From: Pontibacter coccineus
GTDB lineage: Bacteria > Bacteroidota > Bacteroidia > Cytophagales > Hymenobacteraceae
Length of the DNA: 64,000 nucleotides
Reading direction: 5' to 3'
Assembly: GCF_030546575.1 (NCBI RefSeq)
Contig: NZ_JAUOTN010000001.1
Location: forward strand, 62,001 to 126,000
The notes below the pieces were generated by a model. It saw nothing but the letters and a program-made list of their open reading frames with translations. It was not told the origin of the DNA and did not search any database. This document shows positions 35,065 to 43,345 of the stretch, piece by piece; positions within the stretch are counted from its first letter, which is position 1, and each line of letters opens with the position of its first letter. The translations under genes were made by a program, and so were the position numbers.

Positions 35065-35910
35065 TTATTTGAGGTGGAAGGTCAGCACCGGGATATCCGA
35101 GTGGTTGACCAGGTCTTCGGCGATACTGCCGCTGAGCAGGTGTGCCAGACCAGTACGGCCGTGCGTGGCCATCATCACCAGGTCAGCGCCCACCTCTTCT
35201 GCAAAGTTCAGGATGCCGTTTTCCTCGATCACGTCATTGTATACATTGGTGGTGTAGTTTTGCAGCCCGTAGCGTTCTGCAGCGTCCTGCATGCGCGTAC
35301 GCAGAATGGAGTTCGACTCAAAAGCGCCGGGCGTGTTGATGTACACCAGGTGCAGCTTGGCACCGAACATCTGCTGGAAGAACTTAAACTTCTCCATGGC
35401 CGTACCGATTTCGCGCTTGAAGTCAGAAGGCAGCACGATGTTGCGCACCTTGAAGTTAGGAATGGCTCCTTTAATAGTCAGTACCGGGCACCCGGCCGTG
35501 CGCACCACCTTCTCCGTGTTGGAGCCCAGCAGGAACTCATTCATACCGCTGGCGCCTTTCGAGCCCATCACCACCAGATCTACCTGATCATCGCTGATCA
35601 CACGGCGGATCTTGCGGATCACGTTGTCGGCGTCCACTTCCTGCACTACCTCAACCCCGGCGTGCTCCACGGAGCGCTCCAGCTGTGCCATACGGCTTTT
35701 GGTCGCCTCCAGCAGCTTCATCATGTATACCTGTTCCATACCGTCTCCGCCCACCAGGTCGCCGGTCACGCTAAAGGATTGAGAGTAAGGCATCTCGACA
35801 ACGTGCAGCAGTTTAATGGCGGCTCCTGTCTGGCGTGCGATGGCAACAGCTACTTCAAAGGCATGACGGGCCTGGTCAGAAAAGTCGGTGGGTACAAGTA
35901 TTCTTCTCAT
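35065..35910 (-). CDS. Tandem-domain universal stress protein
   Basis: A 281-residue protein with two UspA folds. The first (1-145) begins MRRILVPTDFSDQARHAFEV and ends with the ATP-site pattern GSKGASGMNEFLLGSNTEKV (G-2x-G-9x-G-S/T). The second (about 150-281) has NIVLPSDFKREIGTAMEKF and ends THGRTGLAHLLSGSIAEDLV, which also keeps the ATP pattern. Both domains are therefore predicted ATP-binding. It probably responds to starvation, redox or energy stress. A single gene with its own terminator, 180 bases downstream of no other same-strand gene. Confidence 0.93.
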   Translation of the reverse strand: MRRILVPTDFSDQARHAFEVAVAIARQTGAAIKLLHVVEMPYSQSFSVTGDLVGGDGMEQVYMMKLLEATKSRMAQLERSVEHAGVEVVQEVDADNVIRKIRRVISDDQVDLVVMGSKGASGMNEFLLGSNTEKVVRTAGCPVLTIKGAIPNFKVRNIVLPSDFKREIGTAMEKFKFFQQMFGAKLHLVYINTPGAFESNSILRTRMQDAAERYGLQNYTTNVYNDVIEENGILNFAEEVGADLVMMATHGRTGLAHLLSGSIAEDLVNHSDIPVLTFHLK

Positions 35911-36035
35911 AATTGGTGCGGTTTATTGCTTTGCTTTGTTTTCATTGTAAAGGTACAGGGCTCTATACGCCCGAACGATGACGAATGTCATTTCAGGTGA
36001 AATATAGTAATTTTCTTTTATATACGCTAAAAACA

Positions 36036-36064
36036 CAAAAGCCCACCAGAGAGGCGGGCTTTTG
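36036..36064 (-). terminator. Terminator after gapA
   Basis: CAAAAGCCC (36036-36044) pairs with its complement at 36056-36064; a T-rich stretch follows on the minus strand. Confidence 0.75.
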
Positions 36065-36089
36065 CAGGTATAAGGTATAAAACCGGTGA

Positions 36090-37103
<1,014 letters not shown>

Positions 37104-37120
37104 TTAAAATTTTGATGCTG

Positions 37121-37151
37121 CGAAGTTACGATTACGGATAAGGAAAACCAA
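37121..37151 (-). promoter_or_regulatory. gapA promoter
   Basis: On the minus strand TTG (37149-37151) and TAACTTCG (37121-37128) are separated by 20 bases, close to the Bacteroidota TTG-N19/20-TAnnTTTG rule with one mismatch. About 39 bases remain to the ATG. Confidence 0.6.
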
Positions 37152-37215
37152 CATATTTTTTCCCTGCTGGCTCTTAATGTTTTACGTACAATCAGGCTAA
37201 AAAATCAAAAAAACA

Positions 37216-37246
37216 TTTGCCTTGTAAGCGCTTTGCCTTATCTTTG
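37216..37246 (+). promoter_or_regulatory. tRNA-Glu promoter
   Basis: TTTG (37216-37219), exactly 19 bases, then TATCTTTG (37239-37246): the full Bacteroidota primary promoter consensus. Transcription would start about 10 bases before the tRNA. Confidence 0.85.
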
Positions 37247-37265
37247 CACCACCAAATGACAGAAT

Positions 37266-37337
37266 GGTCCGTTCGTCTAGGGGTTAGGACTCCAGATTTT
37301 CATTCTGGCAACAGGGGTTCGATTCCCCTACGGACTA
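37266..37337 (+). tRNA. tRNA-Glu (anticodon UUC)
   Basis: A 72-base cloverleaf. The acceptor stem is GGTCCGT with ACGGACT, including a terminal G-U as known for Bacteroidota tRNA-Glu. The anticodon stem is CCAGA/TCTGG with loop TTTTCAT (anticodon TTC at 37299-37301), and the T-arm is AGGGG-TTCGATT-CCCCT. The discriminator base is A37337, and CCA is not encoded. A full-consensus promoter precedes it and a perfect terminator follows. Its 3' end seems to be the anchor of the island to the right. Confidence 0.96.
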
Positions 37338-37341
37338 CTCG

Positions 37342-37371
37342 AAAGCCTATTAGAGCAATCTAATAGGCTTT
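37342..37371 (+). terminator. Terminator after tRNA-Glu
   Basis: A perfect 13-base stem (37342-37354 with 37359-37371), the loop GCAA, and a T run to 37374. Confidence 0.92.
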
Positions 37372-37567
37372 TTTATTTTATTTCGGGCACCTAAGCAGCC
37401 CCCCTCCAACCGCTTGGCTTCAAGAATACAATAATTTTATAAACTATAAGTAACTGGACAAAGGCGAATCCAGCAGTTCCTGCTGTCTTTCCTCTAATTT
37501 CGTGACTCTCGACGATAGCCAAGCGGTGTTAGGAGACAAAATACATCTATTCGTCTAAAAGGTTATT

Positions 37568-37614
37568 AAATATATACACAGTACCTTGTATTACAAAGTA
37601 CTGTGTATATATTT
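37568..37614. repeat. 47-base near-perfect palindrome upstream of the hydrolase
   Basis: Arms of 23 bases (37568-37590 and 37592-37614) around a single T, with one mismatch. The inner core is TTGTATTACAA flanked by GTAC on both sides and by ATATACACA/TGTGTATAT. Such symmetry suggests a regulator-binding site (PadR-like or similar) rather than a terminator, as there is no T run. It lies 135 bases before the hydrolase ATG. Apart from it, the 377-base gap 37372-37748 shows no gene. Confidence 0.75.
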
Positions 37615-37748
37615 GTACCACTTACTCCCCACATTACCTGGGACCTAAATAGCAGTCTTTGTTTTTAGGATATTCGGAATAAGTAACTGCACCTGTTATA
37701 ATGACAACCTTGATAAATTTCCATCTTCTCTTATAAACAACTAAAACT

Positions 37749-38990
37749 ATGATGATCAAAAGAACACTATTGCTGCTGTTTTTCTTCGGGAGCATCATGT
37801 TGGCGAATGCCCAACAAACAAAAATGATTAGTGTCGGGGATCACTCGCTGGAGATGATACAGGCAGGGGCTGGCGAATATACCGTGATCTTCGAATCAGG
37901 CTTCGGGACAGACTACAAAGTATGGGGCAATGTGGCTGCAGAAGTGCTGAATGCCAACCAGGTGATGCTGTATTCAAGAGCCGGAACAGGCAGATCAGAA
38001 GCAAACCCGAAACCTCAAACCCTGGAGGCAGCTGTACAGGATCTGAAAACCCTCATTGATCAGGCAAACCTGAAACCGCCTTTCATCTTAGTGGGCCATT
38101 CGTACGGCGCCTTCATTATCCGGGCCTATGCGGCGCAGCATCCGGATAAAGTGAAAGGGCTGGTCTTTGTTGATCCGGCGCATGAAAAAATGATGCAGGA
38201 ATTGAAAAAGGCAGATCATGCCAAAGCGATCAAAGACATGGAGCTGCAAAACAGCTTTATACCAGACAGGTTCAAGCAAGAGAACGAAGCCATCAACAGG
38301 ATTTTTGAAAAAGCTGCTTTGCCTGATTTCGGAAAGTTGCCACAAGTACCGGCTATGGTGCTTACCTCTGTGCAGAAAAGGGCTAACCCGGAATTGTTTC
38401 TGCACGAGCCAAAAGGCGTGGAAGTATGGCGAAAGCTGCACAACGATTTTTTCAGCCAGTTTACCAGCGGCGCGCATGTAATAACGGCCAATAGTGGCCA
38501 TAACATACACAGAGAAGAGCCGGAACTGGTGATCAACGCCATCAGTCAGGTGGTGCAGGCGGCAACGAAGGAAAAAGCGCGGCAAGAGCACGAAGCCAAA
38601 ATGTTGGCCTTAGATAATAAAATCGTGAAGGCGGACACGTACCTGAAGCAGCGAAAAGAATCCAAAGCGGAAGCAATCGTGTTTGATGGGTTGAAAGGCT
38701 CCGGATTCGGTGAGCGCACCATCAACACCATCGCCTACCAGTATCTTAACAACCCGGCCACATTACCGGTTTCCCTGCTGATTTTCAAGTATAACACGGT
38801 GGCTTATGCTAGCTCGGCCAATGCATTCGATAGCTACGGGGAAGCCTTGTTTAAGCAAGGCAGGCTAAAGCAGGCTGAAGAGCAGTTCCAGAAAGCCATC
38901 AAACTTGCCACTGCTGCCAACGACGCCTCCACGCTTGAAAACAGCCAGAACAACCTGGAAAAGATTAACCAGCTAAAAAGGTCTAAATGA
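37749..38990 (+). CDS. Exported alpha/beta hydrolase with C-terminal TPR-like helices
   Basis: A 413-residue protein. A signal peptide ends at ANAQQ. The alpha/beta hydrolase domain spans about 25-285 with VIFESGFGTDYKVW (oxyanion region), the nucleophile Ser118 in LVGHSYGAF, a probable acid Asp142 in VFVDPAHEK, and the catalytic His in SGHNIHREEP. A helical extension follows from about 285 with a TPR-like end (YGEALFKQGRLKQAEEQFQKAIKLA). It resembles exported esterase/lipase-type hydrolases; the substrate is unknown. It lies between the 47-base palindrome and the internal att-like copy at 39065, alone on its segment of the island. Confidence 0.85.
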   Translation: MMIKRTLLLLFFFGSIMLANAQQTKMISVGDHSLEMIQAGAGEYTVIFESGFGTDYKVWGNVAAEVLNANQVMLYSRAGTGRSEANPKPQTLEAAVQDLKTLIDQANLKPPFILVGHSYGAFIIRAYAAQHPDKVKGLVFVDPAHEKMMQELKKADHAKAIKDMELQNSFIPDRFKQENEAINRIFEKAALPDFGKLPQVPAMVLTSVQKRANPELFLHEPKGVEVWRKLHNDFFSQFTSGAHVITANSGHNIHREEPELVINAISQVVQAATKEKARQEHEAKMLALDNKIVKADTYLKQRKESKAEAIVFDGLKGSGFGERTINTIAYQYLNNPATLPVSLLIFKYNTVAYASSANAFDSYGEALFKQGRLKQAEEQFQKAIKLATAANDASTLENSQNNLEKINQLKRSK

Positions 38991-39064
38991 CTTAAAAGGA
39001 TGCAACACCTATCTGTTTTTAGCTCCTCTTCCATGTAAATACGCTTCTAGAAAAGTCAAATCCC

Positions 39065-39099
39065 TGTGGAAAAAGTTCGATAATACACTCCTTAGGTCT
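39065..39099 (+). repeat. Internal att-like repeat (copy B)
   Basis: The first 28 bases match those at 43038-43065 in 26 positions, sharing the core AAAGTTCGATAAT, and a terminator hairpin follows directly, as after tRNA-Glu and after the copy at 43038. The acceptor-stem part (CTTAGGTCT) has diverged from the tRNA sequence CTACGGACT. Confidence 0.55.
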
Positions 39100-39102
39100 G
39101 CG

Positions 39103-39139
39103 AAAAAGCCGCTTCAGATAAAAATGGAGCGGCTTTTTT
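39103..39139 (+). terminator. Terminator downstream of the hydrolase segment
   Basis: An 11-base stem (39103-39113 with 39128-39138), a 14-base loop and six T (39134-39139). The 300-base gap 38991-39291 holds this and copy B of the att-like repeat; no gene is seen. Confidence 0.8.
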
Positions 39140-39291
39140 GGTTCGATTAATTCCCCTTCGGTTTTGAATTTTACTATTGTGTCACTTGGTATCTCACATC
39201 TTCAATCACAACACTATACCGCCTTATTTGATTTCCGGCGCTTCATTTATAATTTACTGAATTTGATCTCTCTAAGATACTTACCTCAAAA

Positions 39292-39642
39292 TTAACTCTT
39301 TTCGAAGATTTTCTGCCGGTGGTTCAATCCCCATTCCTTTAAGGCATAGATGATAGGAGACAGCGTATCAGCATAGGGTTGCGGCTTATACAAGATCTTA
39401 ACCGGGTAGTCCTCTACCACAACGCGCTTGATTAAGCGGTGCTGCTCCAAGTCCTTGAGTTCCTTTGCCAGCACCTTGGGTGTGATTCCCGGAATACTCT
39501 CCTGTATATCAGTGAAGCGCTCGTTTCCGGTCGTGACGGAGATAATGATGGGCAATTTCCACTTGCCATTGATCACGTCAAGTGCATCCCGCACCGGCTT
39601 TACCGTGTTCAGGCAATCATTGCATGCTTTTTTTGCTGCCAT
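39292..39642 (-). CDS. HxlR family transcriptional regulator
   Basis: A 116-residue winged-helix protein of the HxlR family, small dimeric sensors of electrophiles, quinones or redox state. It has KPVRDALDVINGKWKLPIII, SIPGITPKVLAKELKDLE (recognition helix region) and LSPIIYALKEWGL. An N-terminal pair, Cys7 and Cys10 (KKACNDCLNT), matches the redox-active cysteine region of this family. It is transcribed divergently from a flavin monooxygenase gene over a 181-base intergenic region with a perfect 10-base inverted repeat, so it most likely controls that gene and itself. Confidence 0.92.
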   Translation of the reverse strand: MAAKKACNDCLNTVKPVRDALDVINGKWKLPIIISVTTGNERFTDIQESIPGITPKVLAKELKDLEQHRLIKRVVVEDYPVKILYKPQPYADTLSPIIYALKEWGLNHRQKIFEKS

Positions 39643-39662
39643 TGCTCGCTTTATGATGGTTT

Positions 39663-39703
39663 TACACTTTCCTTCAGGAAAGTACTATACAAAGGAAAGT
39701 GTA
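39663..39703. promoter_or_regulatory. Predicted HxlR operator
   Basis: TACACTTTCC (39663-39672) and its perfect complement GGAAAGTGTA (39694-39703) are separated by 21 bases, with a third half-site GGAAAGTA (39677-39684) between them. It lies just upstream of the -7 element at 39710. Confidence 0.65.
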
Positions 39704-39709
39704 TTTCCG

Positions 39710-39717
39710 TAAATTTG
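39710..39717 (+). promoter_or_regulatory. -7 element of the LLM monooxygenase operon
   Basis: TAAATTTG is an exact TAnnTTTG match next to the HxlR operator. The -33 region would fall inside the operator, which suits repression. Confidence 0.55.
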
Positions 39718-39823
39718 CAACATAATTATTCAGGGCCTACTGTAGAATTTAAACTGCGGCGCCCCATACGCACCCATGGAGGAGTTTCTGTTTGGGTAGA
39801 AACAGGCATCAATAGTAGTTGAA

Positions 39824-40948
39824 ATGGAAAATATAAAGAAGTTAAAGCTGGCGGCCATTATAGATGGTCTGGGATGGAATTATGTGGGCTGGCAGCATCC
39901 AGAAATGCCGGCTGACGCCAGCGAGAACATTGATTTTTATATCCAGCAGGCAAAGCTCGCCGAAGGAGCCAAGTTTGACACGCTCTTTTTGGTCGACGTG
40001 AGCCATGTTGGCCCGGGAAACATCCCGCATTACCTGAGCATGTTTGAAGGTGTTTCCGTCATGTCCGCCATCAGCACACACACCCAAAAAATCGGCTTAT
40101 CGGTTACCGCGTCCACTTCCTATGCCGATCCTTACAGCGTCGCCCGGCAAATCCTGTCATTGGACAAGATAAGCAGGGGCCGCGCGTCTTTGAACGCCAT
40201 TACTTCAAACCCGGGAGGCATGGTCAACTTCAGCCGAGGCCATTTGGGCAAATCAGACCAATACCCCATGAATAAAGAATTCATGGAAATCTTATTGGGC
40301 TTGTGGGACACCTATGAAGACGATGCTTTTATCCGGGATAAGGAAAGTGGCGTATTTTTAGATCCCCGAAAAATGCATCGGGTGAATTACCGGGGAAAAT
40401 ATTTCCAGGTAGAAGGGCCTTTAAACCTTAGCCGTTCGGTTCAGGGGCGACCCGTGTTGTACACAGCAGGTACTTCGCAAACGTTTATGGATCATGCCAC
40501 CAGCTATACAGATGGTGTATTTACCCATGGCCATACCCTGGAGGAAACAGTGGCCATTGCCAACGAATTAAGGCGCCAATTAGTTGAAAAAGGCAGAAGG
40601 CCGGAAGACTTTATCGTGTCAGTCTCCCAGAATCCGATCGTTGGCAGGACAGATCAGGAAGCCCTGGAAAAATACCTGGAACTGTTGCGGTTGATTCCCA
40701 AAAACAGCCTCCCCCGCCCACTGTTTTTTGGATCAGCCGAGAAAGTGGCCGATCAGATACAGCAGTGGCATGACCAGGGAGCAATCGATATGTTGATACT
40801 TCGGCAGGATCATCCCCATGGTTTGCGGGATTTTATTGACTTGGTCGTGCCTATTTTGCAGGAACGCGGCATATTCCGTACTGAGTATGAAGCTGATACA
40901 CTGAGAGGCAATCTGGAGTTGCCCATGCCAGCCTTCAGAGAAATCTAA
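39824..40948 (+). CDS. Flavin-dependent LLM-class monooxygenase (NtaA/SnaA/DszA-like)
   Basis: A 374-residue luciferase-like TIM barrel using reduced FMN. It shows features of the NtaA/SnaA/DszA subgroup: LAAIIDGLGWNYVGWQHPEM, AEGAKFDTLFLVD, SVTASTSYADPYSVARQILSLD, the phosphate-binding ITSNPGGMVNFSRGH, and RPVLYTAGTSQTFMDHA. Members oxidise xenobiotic or sulfur/nitrogen-containing small molecules with FMNH2 from a separate reductase. It is the first gene of the HxlR-controlled cluster. The substrate is unknown. NtaA-type enzymes are often longer (about 440 residues), so this is a compact form. Confidence 0.88.
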   Translation: MENIKKLKLAAIIDGLGWNYVGWQHPEMPADASENIDFYIQQAKLAEGAKFDTLFLVDVSHVGPGNIPHYLSMFEGVSVMSAISTHTQKIGLSVTASTSYADPYSVARQILSLDKISRGRASLNAITSNPGGMVNFSRGHLGKSDQYPMNKEFMEILLGLWDTYEDDAFIRDKESGVFLDPRKMHRVNYRGKYFQVEGPLNLSRSVQGRPVLYTAGTSQTFMDHATSYTDGVFTHGHTLEETVAIANELRRQLVEKGRRPEDFIVSVSQNPIVGRTDQEALEKYLELLRLIPKNSLPRPLFFGSAEKVADQIQQWHDQGAIDMLILRQDHPHGLRDFIDLVVPILQERGIFRTEYEADTLRGNLELPMPAFREI

Positions 40949-41092
40949 ACGGCCGGCTCTACACCAGGGGCATATAGAATTTGTTGAGAAATTTTGCCTG
41001 GGTCCCATAGGTTTCGGCCCGTACGGTTAGGATTTCCTGTAAAGGCCATAAAGAATTCGTCATTACATTAACTGACCTCTAAAGAAAATAAT

Positions 41093-41836
41093 ATGAAAAT
41101 AGGAATCATTGGAACAGGTGCAATTGGAAGCATCCTTGCCCAAAAACTCTCTGCTGCAGGGCATCAGGTAAAAGTAACCAACACCCGAGACATGGCCACT
41201 CTTAGCGAAATAGCGGCCAATTTAGGTGCCGAGGCGGCCACCCTTGAAGATGTGGTAAAAGATGTGGATGCCATCATTTTCTCCATCCCTTTCAAAGCAT
41301 ATAAAGACCTGCCGAAAAATTTACTGCAGGACGTAGCCCAGGAGGTCATTATTCTGGATACCTCCAATTATTATCCAATACGTGATGGCGAGCTGCCTGG
41401 CTTAGAAGGCAAGACGGAAAGTGAATACATTTCAGAAACCTTAGGAAGATCGGTTATCAAGGTGTTCAACAACATTTTGGAGTACACTTTGAGGCATAAA
41501 GGGAAGCCGGCCGGTGAGGAAGGAAGAATTGCGATTTCGGTTGCCGGAGAAAACGAGGCTCATAAAAAAGTGGCCGCTGAACTGGTTGACCAGGTAGGTT
41601 TTGACACAGTGGAGGGGGGAAGCCTTGCCGAATCGTGGAGACAGGAACCAGGCACCCCTGCCTATTGCACGGAACTGAATACAGTAGAATTGAAACAAGC
41701 ACTTGCTGCAGCCAAAAGGGGATTAGCCCCTGCAGCTCGGGATGCTGCCATGGAAAAATTCATGAACGCAAAGACTTTTCCTTTTCATGAAGAAATGGTG
41801 GCCATTAATCAATCAACTTATGCAGTAAATAAATAA
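41093..41836 (+). CDS. F420H2:NADP oxidoreductase-like Rossmann protein
   Basis: A 247-residue NAD(P)-binding protein beginning MKIGIIGTGAIGSILAQKLS (GxGxxG dinucleotide site), with NTRDMATLSEIAANLG (NADP-type Arg after strand 2), IIFSIPFKAYKDLP, ILDTSNYYPIRDGE and VIKVFNNI. It resembles the NADPH-dependent F420 reductase group, yet Bacteroidota do not normally make F420, so the partner may be a flavin or a carbonyl substrate. It lies between the two LLM monooxygenases, making a role as their reductase or in downstream reduction plausible; this is inference. Confidence 0.8.
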   Translation: MKIGIIGTGAIGSILAQKLSAAGHQVKVTNTRDMATLSEIAANLGAEAATLEDVVKDVDAIIFSIPFKAYKDLPKNLLQDVAQEVIILDTSNYYPIRDGELPGLEGKTESEYISETLGRSVIKVFNNILEYTLRHKGKPAGEEGRIAISVAGENEAHKKVAAELVDQVGFDTVEGGSLAESWRQEPGTPAYCTELNTVELKQALAAAKRGLAPAARDAAMEKFMNAKTFPFHEEMVAINQSTYAVNK

Positions 41837-41901
41837 TATGTCTTTTAATTGGTCATAATCAGCTGTACCGAATTAACAGTAACGAAAAAGAATTGAATAC
41901 C

Positions 41902-42912
41902 ATGAAAAATAACATTGCTTATTCCATTTTAGAACTTGCCATTGTATCGCAGGGAGAAACCATACAAAAGACCCTGCACAATTCATTGGCCTTAGCCAAA
42001 GAAGCGGAAGCACATCACTACAAACGCATTTGGTTTGCCGAGCATCATAATTCAAACAATATCGGCAGTAGCGCTACCTCCCTGCTCATCGGTTACGTGG
42101 CCGAAAACACTACCTCCATCCGGGTAGGTTCAGGGGGTGTGATGCTTCCCAATCACTCGCCTTTGATCATAGCTGAACAGTTTGGCACGCTCGCACATCT
42201 ATACCCGAACCGCATTGATTTGGGTCTGGGAAGAGCACCGGGAACAGATCAGGCAACTGCTCGTGCCATCAGGTCAGATTTTATGGAGGCTGCACATTCT
42301 TTTCCGAGGGAAATAGAAAAAATTCAGCAGTATTTTTCCGAAGGAAATATAGTTGCCAGTGTTAGGGCTCCCGTTGCAGAAGGCACCGGTGTTCCGCTCT
42401 ATGTATTGGGCTCCTCGACCGATAGTGCCCACATAGCGGCTCAAAAGGGATTGCCTTACGCCTTTGCCAGTCATTTTGCATCAACACATCTACACAACGC
42501 GTTACGAATCTATGAACAGGAATTTCAACCTTCCGGGGTATTGGATAAACCCTATACCATGGCCGGGGTGAATGTTTTGGTGGCCGATACCGATGAAGAA
42601 GCGGAAAAACTGTTTACTTCCTTAATCAGAATGTTTGTGGGTGTATTAACCGGTTCCAGAGACCCCTTACACCCACCAACCGAACTGACCGAGGAGTTGG
42701 AAGGAGTCTTGCAACACCCAACTTTACAACAAATGCTACGGTATTCCTTTGTAGGTAGTAAGCAAACGGTAAAAACGCAAATTCAGGAATTTCTGGAAGA
42801 AACGGGAGTGGATGAACTGATCACTGTGTCCACCATGTACGACATAAATGACCGCCTAAAATCTACCAGACTATTTGCAGAAATTATGAAGGAGATAAAT
42901 GAAAATAGGTAA
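41902..42912 (+). CDS. Luciferase-like flavin-dependent oxidoreductase (LLM class)
   Basis: About 336 residues. Bacterial luciferase-like monooxygenase with YSILELAIVSQGETIQ, KRIWFAEHHNSNNIGSSATS, RVGSGGVMLPNHSPLIIAEQ, RIDLGLGRAPGTDQATARAI and a C-terminal FVGSKQTVKTQIQEFLEETG. This is the MsnO8/YhbW-type subgroup, distinct from the first LLM protein of the cluster. ATG 41902 is chosen over a TTG three codons upstream. It is the last gene of the cluster, followed after 130 bases by the right island boundary. Confidence 0.9.
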   Translation: MKNNIAYSILELAIVSQGETIQKTLHNSLALAKEAEAHHYKRIWFAEHHNSNNIGSSATSLLIGYVAENTTSIRVGSGGVMLPNHSPLIIAEQFGTLAHLYPNRIDLGLGRAPGTDQATARAIRSDFMEAAHSFPREIEKIQQYFSEGNIVASVRAPVAEGTGVPLYVLGSSTDSAHIAAQKGLPYAFASHFASTHLHNALRIYEQEFQPSGVLDKPYTMAGVNVLVADTDEEAEKLFTSLIRMFVGVLTGSRDPLHPPTELTEELEGVLQHPTLQQMLRYSFVGSKQTVKTQIQEFLEETGVDELITVSTMYDINDRLKSTRLFAEIMKEINENR

Positions 42913-43037
42913 AAGGAGGCGATGCACCATTTAAAAGAAACTAGGCTGTTGTAATACAGAGTTAAACCTTTATTTAGAATAATTATCTTAATGCTCCTAT
43001 CCTACCCCCAGAAAATCACTTAAGGAGGTAAGATCAT

Positions 43038-43075
43038 TGTGGATAAAGTTCGATAATTCACTCCTACGGACTACT
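43038..43075 (+). repeat. Right att-like copy of the tRNA-Glu 3' end (copy A)
   Basis: GTTCGAT and, after an 8-base difference, CCTACGGACTACT equal the tRNA-Glu T-loop and acceptor 3' strand with flank (37319-37339). A terminator hairpin follows directly, as at the real tRNA. No 5' half or anticodon arm is present, so it is not a functional tRNA. The gap 42913-43345 (433 bases) holds this and two hairpins only. Confidence 0.6.
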
Positions 43076-43076
43076 T

Positions 43077-43111
43077 AAAAGCTTCTCAGTTTACGCTGAG
43101 AGGCTTTTTTT
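43077..43111 (+). terminator. Terminator next to the right att-like copy
   Basis: AAAAGC and TCTCAG pair with CTGAGA and GCTTTT around a one-base mismatch (43077-43089 with 43096-43108), followed by T to 43111. Confidence 0.75.
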
Positions 43112-43268
43112 ATTCCTTCTGACGGACTAGCTAGAGCCTGTACTTCTAAAGATCTACAAGTTCCTTTCATCAACTAACCACTCTAATGACAACTTTAAGA
43201 TGAAATCTAAGCCCAAGTGTGCATAGTAGACAGATATCGTCTTAACTTAAGCTATACCTGCGTCAGCA

Positions 43269-43305
43269 AAGAGGCCGTATACTTGATCAGGTATAGCGGC
43301 CTCTT
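43269..43305. terminator. Bidirectional hairpin between the island and the ankyrin gene
   Basis: AAGAGGCCG plus TATAC (43269-43282) pair with GTATA plus CGGCCTCTT (43291-43305), with one unpaired G. The loop side contains AGGTATA, the window-wide repeated heptamer. Confidence 0.65.
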
Positions 43306-43345
43306 ATAATTTCTGCACCTATTTTATTCTGAATGATCAGGAGTC

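Larger units (their letters stand above)
37313..43075 (+). mobile_element. Putative tRNA-Glu-anchored genomic island
   Basis: The left boundary is the tRNA-Glu 3' end (37313-37340). The right boundary is 43038-43075, where TTCGAT and, slightly apart, the 13 bases CCTACGGACTACT repeat the tRNA 3' half. A further related copy lies at 39065-39099. The content is an alpha/beta hydrolase, an HxlR regulator, two flavin monooxygenases and a reductase. The heptamer TATACCT/AGGTATA, otherwise about 1.5 per kb, is absent from 36,543 to 43,252. No integrase, transposase or transfer gene is present, so the island would be a decayed or mobilisable remnant. Confidence 0.5.

Noticed and set aside
35074-36000. 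Open frame of about 308 codons opposite the universal stress protein
   Set aside because: Covers both UspA domains in antisense; no start context and no domain.
43038-43075. Second tRNA gene
   Set aside because: Only T-loop and acceptor-strand pieces are present; no D arm or anticodon arm can be formed.
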